The notes under the pieces: generated by a model
Seen by the model: only the letters and a program-made list of their open reading frames with translations
Databases searched by the model: none
What the model was told of the DNA's origin: nothing
Program-made: the position numbers and the translations under genes
Shown: positions 11,412-20,623 of the stretch, piece by piece
How positions within the stretch are numbered: the first letter of the stretch is position 1
Layout: each line of letters starts with the position of its first letter
Assembly (NCBI GenBank): GCA_944321465.1
Contig: CALULL010000002.1
Location: 85,009-149,008, forward strand
Origin: an uncultured Bacteroides sp.
GTDB lineage: Bacteria; Bacteroidota; Bacteroidia; Bacteroidales; Bacteroidaceae
Length of the DNA stretch: 64,000 bases
Reading direction: 5' to 3'

Positions 11412-12848
11412 CTACCAGTCGATGTGCTCGCCTACGAGGTCGGCATATCGGTTCGAGAGGGTCTTGAACGTGTCTATCACACTTTTGAAGTCATCGTCGT
11501 TGAAGAAGGCTTCAAAGGTGCTGTAGGAACTGCCGTCGTAGAAATTCAGTACAGGCTCCATGGTCCAGTAGGTCGAGCCGCTCCAGCTCTCGTCGATGAA
11601 CGGTTCCAGGCTGACTGTTGCCTGTTTGGTTGATGTATTGTCGTAGAAGAGGTTCACATCGGCCAGTCCGTTCGCCTGGTTGAGGTAGGATTTGTACAGG
11701 CTTTCGTTGGAACTGTTGTCGTCGGCATCTTCTATGTAGTCCACAAACTTGCGCACGTCGGAGAGTGTTCCTTGTATCTGCACCTTGCCCATGACATCTA
11801 CCTTGACAAAAGCGTTGTTGGCGTTGGTGTTGTCGGTGTCGTAGTCGTCCGGGTCAAAGTTTTCCGATGAGAAGGCGTCCACGTTGCAGGAGGGTATGTC
11901 GTGTACGTCGGCTGTCGTGGCTACGGTGATGAGCGGGGAGTTGTTCTTGCTCATCTCGAAGGACACTGCTGCCTTGCTGTTGGCTGTGTAGGCCACTTGG
12001 GAGAGGTTGAACCTGTAGCCGTTGTTGGCCTCTACCAGCACGGCGAGGGTGAGGTTGTTCTTGCTGATGTCGAACCGCTCGTCCTGTATGCTTCCCAGGT
12101 CGATGTCTATTGCCGTTCTGACTACTTGGCTGTTGTTCTGGGTCAGGGTGACGACGATGTGCTCGGGCACGCCGATGGTGCATTGCGTACGGTCGTAGTA
12201 GTCGTTGCTGATGTACGTGTCGCCCGAGTTCTCATAGTCGTAGTCCATCCAATCGTCTACGTTGAAGGCGTACACTTGCTTCACGTCGCCGCTCGTCTCC
12301 AGCCGCACGACGCACTCTTGCCCGTTCTGGTTGGGGAAGATGAAGCGCAGGTCGTCTGCCTCGGACAGCTCCCAGCGTCCGTTGCGTGCCGTGAAGTGTC
12401 CGGTGAAGTTGGATGCCATCAGTACGGCCTTGTAGTTGGTGTAGATGCTGTTATACTCGTAGCTGCTGTCGCCGTAGTGCTCGGTCTCAGTCTCGGTGGT
12501 TGTCGTTCCGAGGGCTTGGCGTGCAGCGTCGAAGATGTCTTCGGCCCAGTCGCCCACGTTGTCCCAGTCGTAGTCGTCGACGTAAGTGTCCTTGATGTAG
12601 TCGGCCAGGTTGCCGATGGCATCGAAGTCGGACGACGGGGTCTGGGCCATGAAGTCCAAGGCTACGGTTTCCAAGCGTTCCTTCTGGTCGGCGGGCGACA
12701 TGGCCTCGCCTTCGTCCGGGGTGACGGGAATGACAGGGTCGTTGTTCGGGAGCGTGTTGTTGGTGTCGTCGTCTCCGCAGGAGGTGAACATGGCCGAAGA
12801 GGTAAGCAGTGCGGCAAAGATAGCCATTGTCAATGTTGATTTCTTCAT
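11412..12848 (-). CDS. Large lipoprotein, unrecognised family
   Basis: A 478-residue predicted lipoprotein with a lipobox at Cys24 (SAMFTSC) followed by an Asp/Asn-rich linker (GDDDTNNTLPNND), typical of surface-exposed Bacteroidales lipoproteins. The body is acidic, Asp/Tyr/Thr-rich and probably mostly beta-strand. No catalytic or binding motif is recognised. The start at 12848 is the first Met of the signal peptide; eight upstream codons are excluded. It lies 11 bp upstream of the TonB-dependent receptor on the same strand and is probably cotranscribed, so a role in the same uptake system is possible but is an inference from position only. Confidence 0.8.
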   Translation of the reverse strand: MKKSTLTMAIFAALLTSSAMFTSCGDDDTNNTLPNNDPVIPVTPDEGEAMSPADQKERLETVALDFMAQTPSSDFDAIGNLADYIKDTYVDDYDWDNVGDWAEDIFDAARQALGTTTTETETEHYGDSSYEYNSIYTNYKAVLMASNFTGHFTARNGRWELSEADDLRFIFPNQNGQECVVRLETSGDVKQVYAFNVDDWMDYDYENSGDTYISNDYYDRTQCTIGVPEHIVVTLTQNNSQVVRTAIDIDLGSIQDERFDISKNNLTLAVLVEANNGYRFNLSQVAYTANSKAAVSFEMSKNNSPLITVATTADVHDIPSCNVDAFSSENFDPDDYDTDNTNANNAFVKVDVMGKVQIQGTLSDVRKFVDYIEDADDNSSNESLYKSYLNQANGLADVNLFYDNTSTKQATVSLEPFIDESWSGSTYWTMEPVLNFYDGSSYSTFEAFFNDDDFKSVIDTFKTLSNRYADLVGEHIDW

Positions 12849-12955
12849 ATCTTTATTTATAAGGTAAAACATATATTTTCGATTTGTTTCCCAGGCGGTA
12901 CCTCTTGGGTACTATGGATTGGCGGATAAAGTCAGATGGCGTGCTTGCTTGCCGA

Positions 12956-12963
12956 CAAATGTA
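12956..12963 (-). promoter_or_regulatory. -7 promoter element of the lipoprotein/receptor operon
   Basis: TACATTTG on the minus strand (consensus TAnnTTTG), preceded by an A/T-rich stretch, 107 bp upstream of the lipoprotein start at 12848. The 454-bp gap up to 13302 holds this element and the repeats described at 13025, 13160 and 13271, and no gene. Confidence 0.45.
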
Positions 12964-13024
12964 CGGAATTTTTTTTTTGAATGTCATGCCGAATGTCGTG
13001 AATTTTTTTTGCCGTCTCCGAGGC

Positions 13025-13111
13025 ATAGGTGCGCCCCCTCGCTGGCGCAGGATTGCCCGTCTGCAGGCACAGGTGTGCTGCCGGGCGGGCACAGGTAGGG
13101 TGGCTGGCGGG
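13025..13111. repeat. Dispersed 87-bp GC-rich repeat, copy B
   Basis: Second copy of the repeat at 8391-8477, in the same orientation on the plus strand. The 38-bp core 13066-13103 differs from copy A at one base. A third, partial match to the core lies at 13271-13289. Confidence 0.75.
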
Positions 13112-13159
13112 GAGTGGGCAGCCGTCGGGGCGTGCCTTGCCAGCCGCTTGGAGGGTGCT

Positions 13160-13225
13160 TGTAATTGGGCTTACCGGGGTAGGTGTAATTAGGTTTACGG
13201 TGGGCGCGCAATTAGGCGTACTGTA
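13160..13225. repeat. Degenerate 24-bp tandem repeat
   Basis: Three imperfect units of about 24 bp, each starting with an AATTGGG or AATTAGG motif followed by a G-rich segment. The region is noncoding, between the large lipoprotein and DUF4112 genes. Confidence 0.45.
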
Positions 13226-13302
13226 GTAGAGGTGGTTAGTCCGGCGGGGCTGTGCCCTTTGCTCCGTCCCTGCCGGGCGGGCAGAAGGTGCTGACAGTCG
13301 GG

Positions 13303-13791
13303 TCAGAACAGTCCGGCCACCCACTCCGCCGCCCGGGCGGCAAGCATCGCAAGCAGGGCAATGGCTGCGCAGAGAAGAAGAATGCCCGCGCCGAGCCACG
13401 CGGCCTTGCGGTTCACTTCGCCTGTGATGCCCTCGTCTTCTTCCACAAAGCCCACGATGAGCCGCAGGTTTTGCAGGTAGGAACGGTTGAAGAAGTCGAT
13501 GGCATCGCCTATCCAGAAGGGAATGAGGCCAAGGGCAACGTCGCGCAGGATGTTGAAGACGACGGCCAGCGTCAGCGGCAGCGAGCGTACTCCGACTGCC
13601 GCCATGTAGATGGCCGGGAGGGCCAGGAGGGCCGACAGCATGTCGCCGATGCCGCCCGGGAGCAGGCCCATCAGGGGGTCGAGTCCGTACTTGTCCATCA
13701 CCTTGGCCGTAGTGCGCAAGGCACGGTAGGCAGCCGATTGCTTCAGTTGCCTTCTTCTTTCTGTCAGTTTGGGTCTCTGGTCGTTCAGCAT
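13303..13791 (-). CDS. DUF4112 membrane protein
   Basis: A 162-residue small membrane protein. The central region (MDKYGLDPLMGLLPGGIGDMLSALLALPAIYMA) and the following segment with FWIGDAIDFFNRSY match DUF4112, an uncharacterised family of inner-membrane proteins. Three hydrophobic segments are visible (about 45-65, 72-95, 133-155). The start is placed at 13791 (MLNDQRPK) because a good promoter (TTG, 20-bp spacer, TACCTTTG) at 13838-13868 lies inside a longer reading frame that begins with TTG, so that upstream start would not be transcribed. It is divergent from coaX. The function is unknown. Confidence 0.82.
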   Translation of the reverse strand: MLNDQRPKLTERRRQLKQSAAYRALRTTAKVMDKYGLDPLMGLLPGGIGDMLSALLALPAIYMAAVGVRSLPLTLAVVFNILRDVALGLIPFWIGDAIDFFNRSYLQNLRLIVGFVEEDEGITGEVNRKAAWLGAGILLLCAAIALLAMLAARAAEWVAGLF

Positions 13792-13837
13792 GAGCTTGTG
13801 CTTGCGGGGGATGATGTGCCCCGGCGGGATGTGCCTG

Positions 13838-13868
13838 CAAAGGTAAGCGTTGGGGACGGACAATGCAA
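13838..13868 (-). promoter_or_regulatory. Promoter of the DUF4112 gene
   Basis: On the minus strand, TTG (13866-13868) is followed by a 20-bp spacer and TACCTTTG (13838-13845), matching the Bacteroidetes TTTG/TAnnTTTG arrangement. It decides the start of the DUF4112 gene. Confidence 0.6.
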
Positions 13869-13939
13869 GGCCCTGTGTCGTCTCTCAAGGGCCGTCCGCC
13901 TGCTTCTTGAGCCGTCTTGTCGGGAATTTTTTGCCGCAC

Positions 13940-13971
13940 TTGTTTGGAGTCCGGCGTTTTTGCTAACTTTG
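13940..13971 (+). promoter_or_regulatory. Promoter of coaX
   Basis: TTG (13940-13942), 21-bp spacer and TAACTTTG (13964-13971), about 40 bp upstream of the coaX start. It is divergent from the DUF4112 promoter. Confidence 0.55.
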
Positions 13972-14011
13972 TGCCCGATTTTTCTACAGAAATCTGCTTT
14001 AGCTATTCGTT

Positions 14012-14740
14012 GTGAACCTAATAATTGACATAGGAAATAGCGTGGCCAAGGTGGCGGCGTTTGACGGCGAAGAACTGCTGGACGTGGCGTACGGCCCGAA
14101 CACGACCTTGGAACATCTGTCGGCATTCTATCGCAAGTACCCGTTTGACAGGGCCATTGTTGCCACCGTGGTGGATTTGAACGACGAGGCCAAGAGGCAG
14201 CTGGAGCTGCTGCCCGTTCCTCTGCTGAGGCTGAACGAGACAACCGCCTTGCCGGTGGAGAACCTGTACGAAACGCCCCGTACGCTGGGCTACGACCGCA
14301 TGGCGGCTGTGGTGGGGGCCAACGCCCGCTTCCCGGGGCGCGACCTGCTGGTGATCGACGCAGGCACGTGCATCACCTACGAGTTTGTCGACGCGCAGGG
14401 ACGCTACCACGGAGGAAACATCTCGCCGGGACTGCAGATGCGCTTCAAGGCTCTGCACCAGTTCACGGGGCGTCTGCCCCTGGTGGCAGCCGAGGGCAGG
14501 CGTGTGCCGATGGGCAAGGATACCGACACGGCAATACGCGCCGGAGTGCTGAAAGGCATTGAGTATGAAATGGTCGGCTACATCGAAAGGATGAGGCATA
14601 AATATCCTGAACTTTTGGTTTTTTTAACCGGAGGGGACGATATTTCTTTTGATACCAACTTAAAAAGCATCATCTTTGCAGACAAATTTTTAGTGCTTAA
14701 AGGATTAAACCGAATATTGAACTATAATGATAGGATATAG
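14012..14740 (+). CDS. coaX: Type III pantothenate kinase
   Basis: CoaX phosphorylates pantothenate, the first step of coenzyme A synthesis. The 242-residue protein has the ASKHA-fold phosphate motif at its N terminus ([11 protein letters not shown]), the [10 protein letters not shown] motif and the [11 protein letters not shown] segment of the family, and the expected length. It uses a GTG start at 14012. The last 14 bases overlap the next gene, suggesting translational coupling into an envelope operon (outer-membrane barrel, lptC, CorC-like). The base composition shifts to lower GC in the last 150 bases. Confidence 0.95.
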   Translation: MNLIIDIGNSVAKVAAFDGEELLDVAYGPNTTLEHLSAFYRKYPFDRAIVATVVDLNDEAKRQLELLPVPLLRLNETTALPVENLYETPRTLGYDRMAAVVGANARFPGRDLLVIDAGTCITYEFVDAQGRYHGGNISPGLQMRFKALHQFTGRLPLVAAEGRRVPMGKDTDTAIRAGVLKGIEYEMVGYIERMRHKYPELLVFLTGGDDISFDTNLKSIIFADKFLVLKGLNRILNYNDRI

Positions 14741-15995
14741 AAGAAGGTCGCTGTTTGCGGTGCTTATGTTGCTGGGAATGGCGGGCATGGCGGTGGCTCA
14801 GAACAATACGAACTCTCCTTATACACGCTACGGCTACGGGCAGCTGGTCGATCAAGGTCCGGCCAACAGCAAGGGCATGGGCGGCATTGCCTACGGCGTG
14901 CGCGACAAGAACCACGTCAATTTCGTAAATCCTGCGTCTTATTCGGCTGTAGACTCGCTGACGTTCATCTTCGATGGCGGCGTGTCGTTGCAGAACACGA
15001 ACTTCAGCAACGGGACGCTGAAGACCAATGCCAAGAATTCGAGCTTCGACTATGTGTCTATGCTCTTCCGTGCTGCGCCTTGGTGTGGCATCAGCCTTGG
15101 CGTGTTGCCCTATTCCAACGTGGGTTATGGCATGACAGGCACGCTGGAGAACTCGGGCAATGCCGACAATTCGGCTCAGGTGACCTATGCCGGAGACGGT
15201 GGCCTGCATCAGGCTTACATCGGTGCTTCCTTCAAGCTGTTCAAGGACTTCTCGGTGGGTGCCAACATCTCTTACTTGTGGGGAGATATCATACACATGC
15301 GCGGGGAGACCTACCCGTCGGATGCCAGCGTGTTTCCGTTGACGATACAGAACACCATGACGGTAAGGAGTTATAAGCTGGACATCGGCGCACAGTACAC
15401 GTTCAATGTTGGAAAGAAACATGCCGTGACCCTGGGGGCGGTCTTTACGCCGGGACACGACCTGAGCAACAGCATCGAGATACTGACACAGACAGGCAAT
15501 TCCACTACAGGCAGTACGACCTCGACCCGCGACTCGGTGGCCACATCGGGATTGGCGGCGACGTGGGGGGCGGGTCTGACGTATGTCTACGACGGACGCC
15601 TTACGGTGGGAGTGGACGGCATGGTGCAACAGTGGGACGATGTGTCGTTTATGAACAATGCCGATGCCTTCAGCAAGCGCATGAAGGTGGCTGTAGGAGC
15701 CGAGTACCAGCCCAATCCGCTGGGACGCAATTACTTCTCGGTGGTGAAATATCGGGTAGGTGGCTACTTCACAAAACCTTATTATAAGGTAGGGGGTGTC
15801 CGTGCGGCCAATGAATACGGCATTACGGCCGGTCTGGCATTGCCCATTCCGCGTACCCGCTCCTTGCTGAATTTGTCGGCTCAGTACGTCTGTACGAAAG
15901 GCAAGGTGGCCTCGTTCCTCGATGAGCGGACGCTGCGCCTGTGCATAGGGCTGACGTTTAACGAACGGTGGTTCTTCAAGCGCAAGGTGGACTGA
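14727..15995 (+). CDS. Outer-membrane beta-barrel protein (porin-like)
   Basis: A 422-residue outer-membrane protein with a signal peptide ending about MAVAQN. The conserved start of the mature part ([29 protein letters not shown]) and many alternating amphipathic strands fit the OMPP1/FadL-like barrels common in the Bacteroidota. It overlaps the 3' end of coaX by 14 bp and lies 6 bp before lptC, so it is likely in the same operon. A link to LPS export is suggested by position only. The transported substrate is unknown. Confidence 0.8.
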   Translation: MIGYRRRSLFAVLMLLGMAGMAVAQNNTNSPYTRYGYGQLVDQGPANSKGMGGIAYGVRDKNHVNFVNPASYSAVDSLTFIFDGGVSLQNTNFSNGTLKTNAKNSSFDYVSMLFRAAPWCGISLGVLPYSNVGYGMTGTLENSGNADNSAQVTYAGDGGLHQAYIGASFKLFKDFSVGANISYLWGDIIHMRGETYPSDASVFPLTIQNTMTVRSYKLDIGAQYTFNVGKKHAVTLGAVFTPGHDLSNSIEILTQTGNSTTGSTTSTRDSVATSGLAATWGAGLTYVYDGRLTVGVDGMVQQWDDVSFMNNADAFSKRMKVAVGAEYQPNPLGRNYFSVVKYRVGGYFTKPYYKVGGVRAANEYGITAGLALPIPRTRSLLNLSAQYVCTKGKVASFLDERTLRLCIGLTFNERWFFKRKVD

Positions 15996-16001
15996 TAGGT
16001 A

Positions 16002-16688
16002 ATGAAGTGTTTTCGACTAAGGTATAACGTTTGCAAGGGTTGTGGAGGCATGGCCAACGGCATTGGGATACTGGTTGTGCTCATGCTTTTGTTGTCCTGT
16101 TCGGGAAAGAAGAATGCTCCTGTGGCTCTTGCTGCTCCTCGCGATTCTCTCCCGGTGATGGATACGGAGAAGGTTACGACGCTGATTTCGGATTCGGGGG
16201 TGACGCGCTATCGCATCGAGACGGAGGAGTGGCTTGTCTATGACCGCAAGAATCCTTCGTATTGGGCTTTCGAGAAAGGGCTTTACCTGGAGAAGTTCGA
16301 CACGCTGTTCCGGGTAGAAGCAAGCATCCAGAGCGACACAGCCTATTATTACGACAAAATGCGCTTGTGGAAGTTGCAGGGGCACGTGGACGTGAAGAAC
16401 CAAAAAGGAGAACGCTTTAATACCGAGCTGCTTTTCTGGGACCAGAACAAACAACGGGTGTACTCGGACCGCTTCATCCGCATCGAACAGCCCGACCGGG
16501 TAATCACCGGCTATGGCTTTGAATCCAACCAGGAGATGACCATATATACGATTTACAAACCGGAGGGTATTTTCTACGTGGATGAGGGAGCGGGTACTGC
16601 TGACAGCGTAAAGACCGACAGTGTGCAGACCGGCAACACAAGACAGGAACGCCCCGATTTGGTGGAAGTTCAGAAGGGAGGAAAATGA
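16002..16688 (+). CDS. lptC: LPS export periplasmic protein LptC
   Basis: LptC couples the inner-membrane LptBFG ABC transporter to the LptA bridge during LPS transport. The 228-residue protein has an N-terminal hydrophobic segment with a lipobox-like LLLSC (Cys33), then the LptC-type beta-jellyroll (SDSGVTRYRIETEEWLVYD, YWAFEKGLYLEKFD, ARGHV-like LQGHVDVKNQKGERFNTELLFWD). An internal Met at residue 17 is an alternative start. The stop at 16688 is separated by one base from the next start. The partner LptE is encoded at 25316. Confidence 0.88.
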   Translation: MKCFRLRYNVCKGCGGMANGIGILVVLMLLLSCSGKKNAPVALAAPRDSLPVMDTEKVTTLISDSGVTRYRIETEEWLVYDRKNPSYWAFEKGLYLEKFDTLFRVEASIQSDTAYYYDKMRLWKLQGHVDVKNQKGERFNTELLFWDQNKQRVYSDRFIRIEQPDRVITGYGFESNQEMTIYTIYKPEGIFYVDEGAGTADSVKTDSVQTGNTRQERPDLVEVQKGGK

Positions 16689-16689
16689 T

Positions 16690-17961
16690 ATGGCTTTGAC
16701 ATTACTTTGGCTGGTGGTAGCTTTGGCTTTCGTCGCTTTCTTTACAGGAATGGAGGTTGCATCGGGCTATGCTGACAGGTTGCGGCTCGAAGTGGGAAGA
16801 AAGTCGGGTGTGGCATCCCGCATTTTGTCACTTTTCTTCCGTTATTCCCACGACCTTGCCTCTACATTGCTGGTGGGCAATTGCATCGCCCTGATAGCCT
16901 ATGGCGTGCTTGTTGCTTATTTGGCCTATGCCTATTTCCTGCCTGAGGTGGCAGGCGTCGACGTATGGGTGCTGGGGGGCGTTTCGGTGCTGGCGGCGGG
17001 AGCGGCGGTACTTTTGCTGGGCGAGTTTTTGCCCAGGGCTTTATTTCGCATAAATCCCGACTTTATGATGCGCTTTTTTGCTGTTCCGTTGTACGTTTGC
17101 TATCTGGTGCTTTTTCCGGTAGCCCGTCTGGTGTCGGGGGGAGCGCGCCTGTTCCTCCGCTTGTTCGGTATCAAGACAACGAGCGAAGAAACGGGACGTG
17201 CGTTTGGGAAAATAGACCTGGGTAATTTCGTGCAAGCCGGAATAGAGAGTGCCGGGAATGAAGAGAATTTGGATACCGAGGTCCGCATATTCCAGAATGC
17301 ACTTGACTTTTCCAATGTGAAGATACGGGATTGCTTTGTTCCTCGTACCGAAGTTGTGGGGGTAGGCCTGGACGCGACGTTGAGCGAACTGAAAGATCTG
17401 TTTGTGGAGAAGGGGCTGTCAAGGATTATCGTTTACGATGGCGATATCGACCATGTGGCAGGTTACATCCACTCCTCTGAGATGTTCCGTAATCCTTCAG
17501 ACTGGCATAAGGGGATTAAGGACATCCCGATTGTCCCTGAAACCATGTCGGCTTCTAGGCTAATGCAACTCTTCATGCAGCAGAAGAAGACTATGGCGGT
17601 AGTGGTGGACGAGTTTGGAGGCACGACAGGTATTGTGACACTGGAGGATTTGGTCGAAGAAATCTTGGGAGACATCGAGGACGAGCACGACAACGTCTCC
17701 TATGTGTGCAAGCGGCTTAATGAACACGAGTATCTGCTCTCCGGTCGTTTGGAGATAGCTAAAGTCAACGAACAGTTCGGGCTGGAGCTGCCCGAGTCCG
17801 ACGACTATCATACGGTAGGCGGGCTTATTTTGGAGTATTACCAGAGTCTGCCGAAAGCACATGAGCAAATCTCAATTGGCCGTTACCAGTTCAAAATAGT
17901 AAAAGTGACTGCTACGAAGATTGAGCTGGTGCGCTTAAAAATGCTTGGAGATGCCCTTTAG
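16690..17961 (+). CDS. CorC/HlyC-type CBS-domain membrane protein (GldE-like)
   Basis: A 423-residue protein: an N-terminal DUF21 membrane domain with about four hydrophobic segments (1-150), two CBS domains (about 210-330, including VPRTEVVGV and VVVDEFGGTTGIVTLEDLVEEILGDIEDEHD) and a C-terminal CorC_HlyC domain. Family members are implicated in Mg2+/Co2+ efflux; the Bacteroidota homologue GldE is linked to gliding and type IX secretion. The start at 16690, one base after the lptC stop, removes a non-conserved extension. Which of the two roles applies here is not decidable from sequence; the genome also encodes SprA (34531). Confidence 0.88.
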   Translation: MALTLLWLVVALAFVAFFTGMEVASGYADRLRLEVGRKSGVASRILSLFFRYSHDLASTLLVGNCIALIAYGVLVAYLAYAYFLPEVAGVDVWVLGGVSVLAAGAAVLLLGEFLPRALFRINPDFMMRFFAVPLYVCYLVLFPVARLVSGGARLFLRLFGIKTTSEETGRAFGKIDLGNFVQAGIESAGNEENLDTEVRIFQNALDFSNVKIRDCFVPRTEVVGVGLDATLSELKDLFVEKGLSRIIVYDGDIDHVAGYIHSSEMFRNPSDWHKGIKDIPIVPETMSASRLMQLFMQQKKTMAVVVDEFGGTTGIVTLEDLVEEILGDIEDEHDNVSYVCKRLNEHEYLLSGRLEIAKVNEQFGLELPESDDYHTVGGLILEYYQSLPKAHEQISIGRYQFKIVKVTATKIELVRLKMLGDAL

Positions 17962-18077
17962 ATGATTTTTTTGAGAATTTAGGTAGCAGGGTATTTGCAT
18001 TTTTTGTACCTTCGTGCGCTAAAAGAGTTAGAAAAAGAAGAAATCATAAATAAAACAATAAAAAGAACAGTTTAGAA

Positions 18078-20219
18078 ATGGCAACGTTACAGAAAATCAG
18101 GTCCAAAGGACCGTTGTTGGTGGGTGCTGTGGGCTTGGCTTTGTTCGCTTTCATAGCAGGCGATGCATGGCGCGTGTTGCAGCCGCATCAGTCTCAAGAC
18201 GTAGGAGAAGTGGGAGGCGAGTCGCTTTCTGCCCGCGATTATCAGGCTATGGTAGAAGAATATACAGAAGTGGTGAAATATTCGAGCGGTTTGACAGCTC
18301 TTACCGACGAGCAGGCCAACCGCTTGCAAGACGATGTGTGGCGCACTTATGTAGAAAACAAACTGATAGAGGCTGAGGCTGAGAAATTGGGCTTGAAGGT
18401 AACTAATGCCGAATTGCAGTCCATTATTGATGCCGGAACCCATCCTCTGTTGCGACAGACTCCTTTTAGCAATCCTCAGACGGGTACTTTCGACGCAGAT
18501 GCCTTGAAGAAGTTCCTGGTAGATTATTCCAATATGAACCGTGCCCAGATGCCTGCTCAGCTCGTGGAGAATTACGATGAGATGTATCGTTACTGGGCTT
18601 TTATCGAGCGGACGCTGAAGCAGATGCGTTTGCAGGAGAAATATCAGGCACTGATTACGAAATCCCTTTTGTCCAACCCTGTAGAGGCTCAGCACACTTT
18701 TGACGCAAGAGTGAACCAGACCGATGTCTTGCTGACCGCTGTTCCTTATTCTTCTATTCCCGACACGACGGTCTCGGTATCTGACTCTGATTTGCAGGCT
18801 GCCTACAACAAGAAGAAAGAACAGTTCAAACAGCCGGTTGAGGTGCGCAATATCCGCTACATCGATGTGCAGGTAACGGCCAGCGAAGAGGACAAAGCCG
18901 CCCTTCGTGCCGAGATGGATGAATACACGGCACAGTTGTCCAAGACGACAGGGGATTATGCTTCTTTCATTCGGTCTACTGGTTCGGACTATCCTTATGT
19001 AGACCTGTATTGTTCTACGCGTGCCCTGCCGGGAGATGTTGTTTCCCGTCTCGATTCCGTTGCTGTGGGTGATGTCTTCGGACCCTATTATAATGTGACT
19101 GACAATACGCTGAACTCCTTCAAACGCTTGGGTGAGGCCATGTTGCCTGACTCTATCGAGTATCGTCAGATACAGGTGATGGCCAGCGATTTGTCCAAGA
19201 CCCGCACATTGGCCGACAGCATTTACAATGCACTGAAAGGCGGAGCCGATTTCACGGCATTGGCTGAGAAGTACAACCAGAAGGGTGATAAGGTTTGGCT
19301 GGCATCGGCTGCCTATGAGGGTGCTCAGTTGGACGGCGACAATCTTAAGTATGTTCAGACCCTGAACAACCTGAAGACAAATGAAATAGAGAATGTGTCC
19401 CTGGGGCAATTCAACATAGTCGTTCAAGTGACAAACCGCAAGGCGATGACGGAGAAACATAAGGTGGCCGTGATTAAGCGTCCTATCGAGTTCAGCAAGG
19501 AAACCTATAGCAAGGCTTACAATCAGTTCAGCCAGTTTATTGCTGCCAACAACACTTTGGAGAAGATGGAGGCCAACGCCGAAGAGGCCGGTTATCGCCT
19601 CTATCCAAAGGACAATCTTGCCAGCTCGGAGCATGGCATAGGTGGCATCCGTGGCACAAAGGATGCCTTGCGTTGGGCCTTTGACGCGAAAGTCGGCGAA
19701 GTGTCGGGTCTGTACGAGTGCGGCGAGAGCGACCACATGATGGTTGTCGGCCTGGCTGCTGTCGTGCCTGAAGGCTATCGTCCGCTTTCTATGGTGAAAG
19801 ACCAGCTGCGCCGTGAGGTCCTGCGTGACAAGAAGGCTGAGAAAATCATGGCAGACATGCAGGCTGCCGGTGCCACTTCGTTGGAGCAGTATCGGAACCT
19901 GAGTGGGGCTGTGTCCGACTCGGTTAAGCACGTGACGTTCTCCGCTTCGGCTTACGTTCCGGCTTTGCGCACCAGCGAGCCTTTGGTAAGTGCCTATGCC
20001 GATGGTACGGAACTTAACAAACTGAGCGCTCCCGTCAAAGGCAACGGCGGCGTGTTTGTTCTGCAACCTTATGCCAAGGACAAACTCAACTCCAGTTACA
20101 ATGCCGAAGTCGAGGAGACCTCCATTGCCACACGCTATGAGCGTATGGTCGGCAACATGATTATAAACGACCTTTATGACAAGGGTGAGGTGAAAGACAT
20201 GCGTTATCTGTTCTTCTAA
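18078..20219 (+). CDS. Periplasmic peptidyl-prolyl isomerase (SurA/PpiD type)
   Basis: A 713-residue protein with one N-terminal membrane anchor (about 12-30, LLVGAVGLALFAFIAG), a SurA_N-type chaperone domain (about 35-230) and a central parvulin-like rotamase region (about 355-465). It is expected to fold secreted and outer-membrane proteins in the periplasm. The architecture matches E. coli PpiD. The length is normal for the Bacteroidales version. It follows the CorC-like gene after 116 bp; a degenerate -7 element (TACCTTCG near 18006) suggests its own promoter. Confidence 0.9.
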   Translation: MATLQKIRSKGPLLVGAVGLALFAFIAGDAWRVLQPHQSQDVGEVGGESLSARDYQAMVEEYTEVVKYSSGLTALTDEQANRLQDDVWRTYVENKLIEAEAEKLGLKVTNAELQSIIDAGTHPLLRQTPFSNPQTGTFDADALKKFLVDYSNMNRAQMPAQLVENYDEMYRYWAFIERTLKQMRLQEKYQALITKSLLSNPVEAQHTFDARVNQTDVLLTAVPYSSIPDTTVSVSDSDLQAAYNKKKEQFKQPVEVRNIRYIDVQVTASEEDKAALRAEMDEYTAQLSKTTGDYASFIRSTGSDYPYVDLYCSTRALPGDVVSRLDSVAVGDVFGPYYNVTDNTLNSFKRLGEAMLPDSIEYRQIQVMASDLSKTRTLADSIYNALKGGADFTALAEKYNQKGDKVWLASAAYEGAQLDGDNLKYVQTLNNLKTNEIENVSLGQFNIVVQVTNRKAMTEKHKVAVIKRPIEFSKETYSKAYNQFSQFIAANNTLEKMEANAEEAGYRLYPKDNLASSEHGIGGIRGTKDALRWAFDAKVGEVSGLYECGESDHMMVVGLAAVVPEGYRPLSMVKDQLRREVLRDKKAEKIMADMQAAGATSLEQYRNLSGAVSDSVKHVTFSASAYVPALRTSEPLVSAYADGTELNKLSAPVKGNGGVFVLQPYAKDKLNSSYNAEVEETSIATRYERMVGNMIINDLYDKGEVKDMRYLFF

Positions 20220-20330
20220 GGACAGAGGGGCATTCCTCACGTTTGCAGACCCTATAGACTGCCCGGTGGCTAAGGCTGCCGGGCTGTTTTTTGTCTTTTC
20301 TGCGACCGGGCAGACCTGTGCGCTTATAAA

Positions 20331-20523
20331 CCCAAATCGGTCATTAGACCACCGACTTGGGGTTTGGTTGTCTTTCTTCGGTTTTCCAAGCCCTTTCGTT
20401 CTGCTGTCGGCATCTTGTCTGCCGCTTTGTCTCGGCGTAGCCCGCTACGCCTTCGACAAAGGTGGCAGCCAATCTGCACGGCAGCAGAACGAAATTGCTT
20501 TGGACTCTAATGACCGATTTGGG
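20331..20523. repeat. 193-bp element with 18-bp terminal inverted repeats
   Basis: The sequence CCCAAATCGGTCATTAGA at 20331-20348 is repeated in exact inverted orientation at 20506-20523. The interior is noncoding and includes a CTTTCTTCGGTTTTCCAAGC segment. A shorter relative lies at 29124-29195. It fills much of the 404-bp gap between the isomerase gene and rlmN. It has the layout of a MITE or REP-pair element; no target duplication was identified. Confidence 0.75.
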
Positions 20524-20534
20524 ATAAAAATGCG

Positions 20535-20542
20535 TATCTTTG
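20535..20542 (+). promoter_or_regulatory. -7 promoter element upstream of rlmN
   Basis: TATCTTTG lies 12 bp beyond the right arm of the inverted-repeat element and 82 bp upstream of the rlmN ATG. The nearest TTTG is only 13 bp upstream, so the -33 element is unclear. Confidence 0.45.
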
Positions 20543-20623
20543 TCACGCCAAGGCCGCGTGCCCCATCCCGATAGTACGTGTCCTCGGGGGAGTAGCCTTG
20601 CCTATTACATTATTTATATACAC

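Noticed and set aside
14697-15629. A 310-codon minus-strand open frame opposite the porin-like gene
   Set aside because: It is opposite a gene with a signal peptide, barrel pattern and operon overlap; Arg/His-rich composition typical of a shadow.
18087-20240. A 717-codon open frame antisense to the whole periplasmic isomerase gene
   Set aside because: It mirrors the codon structure of the isomerase gene, has no family signature or promoter, and its protein sequence is unlike real proteins. Treated as a shadow.
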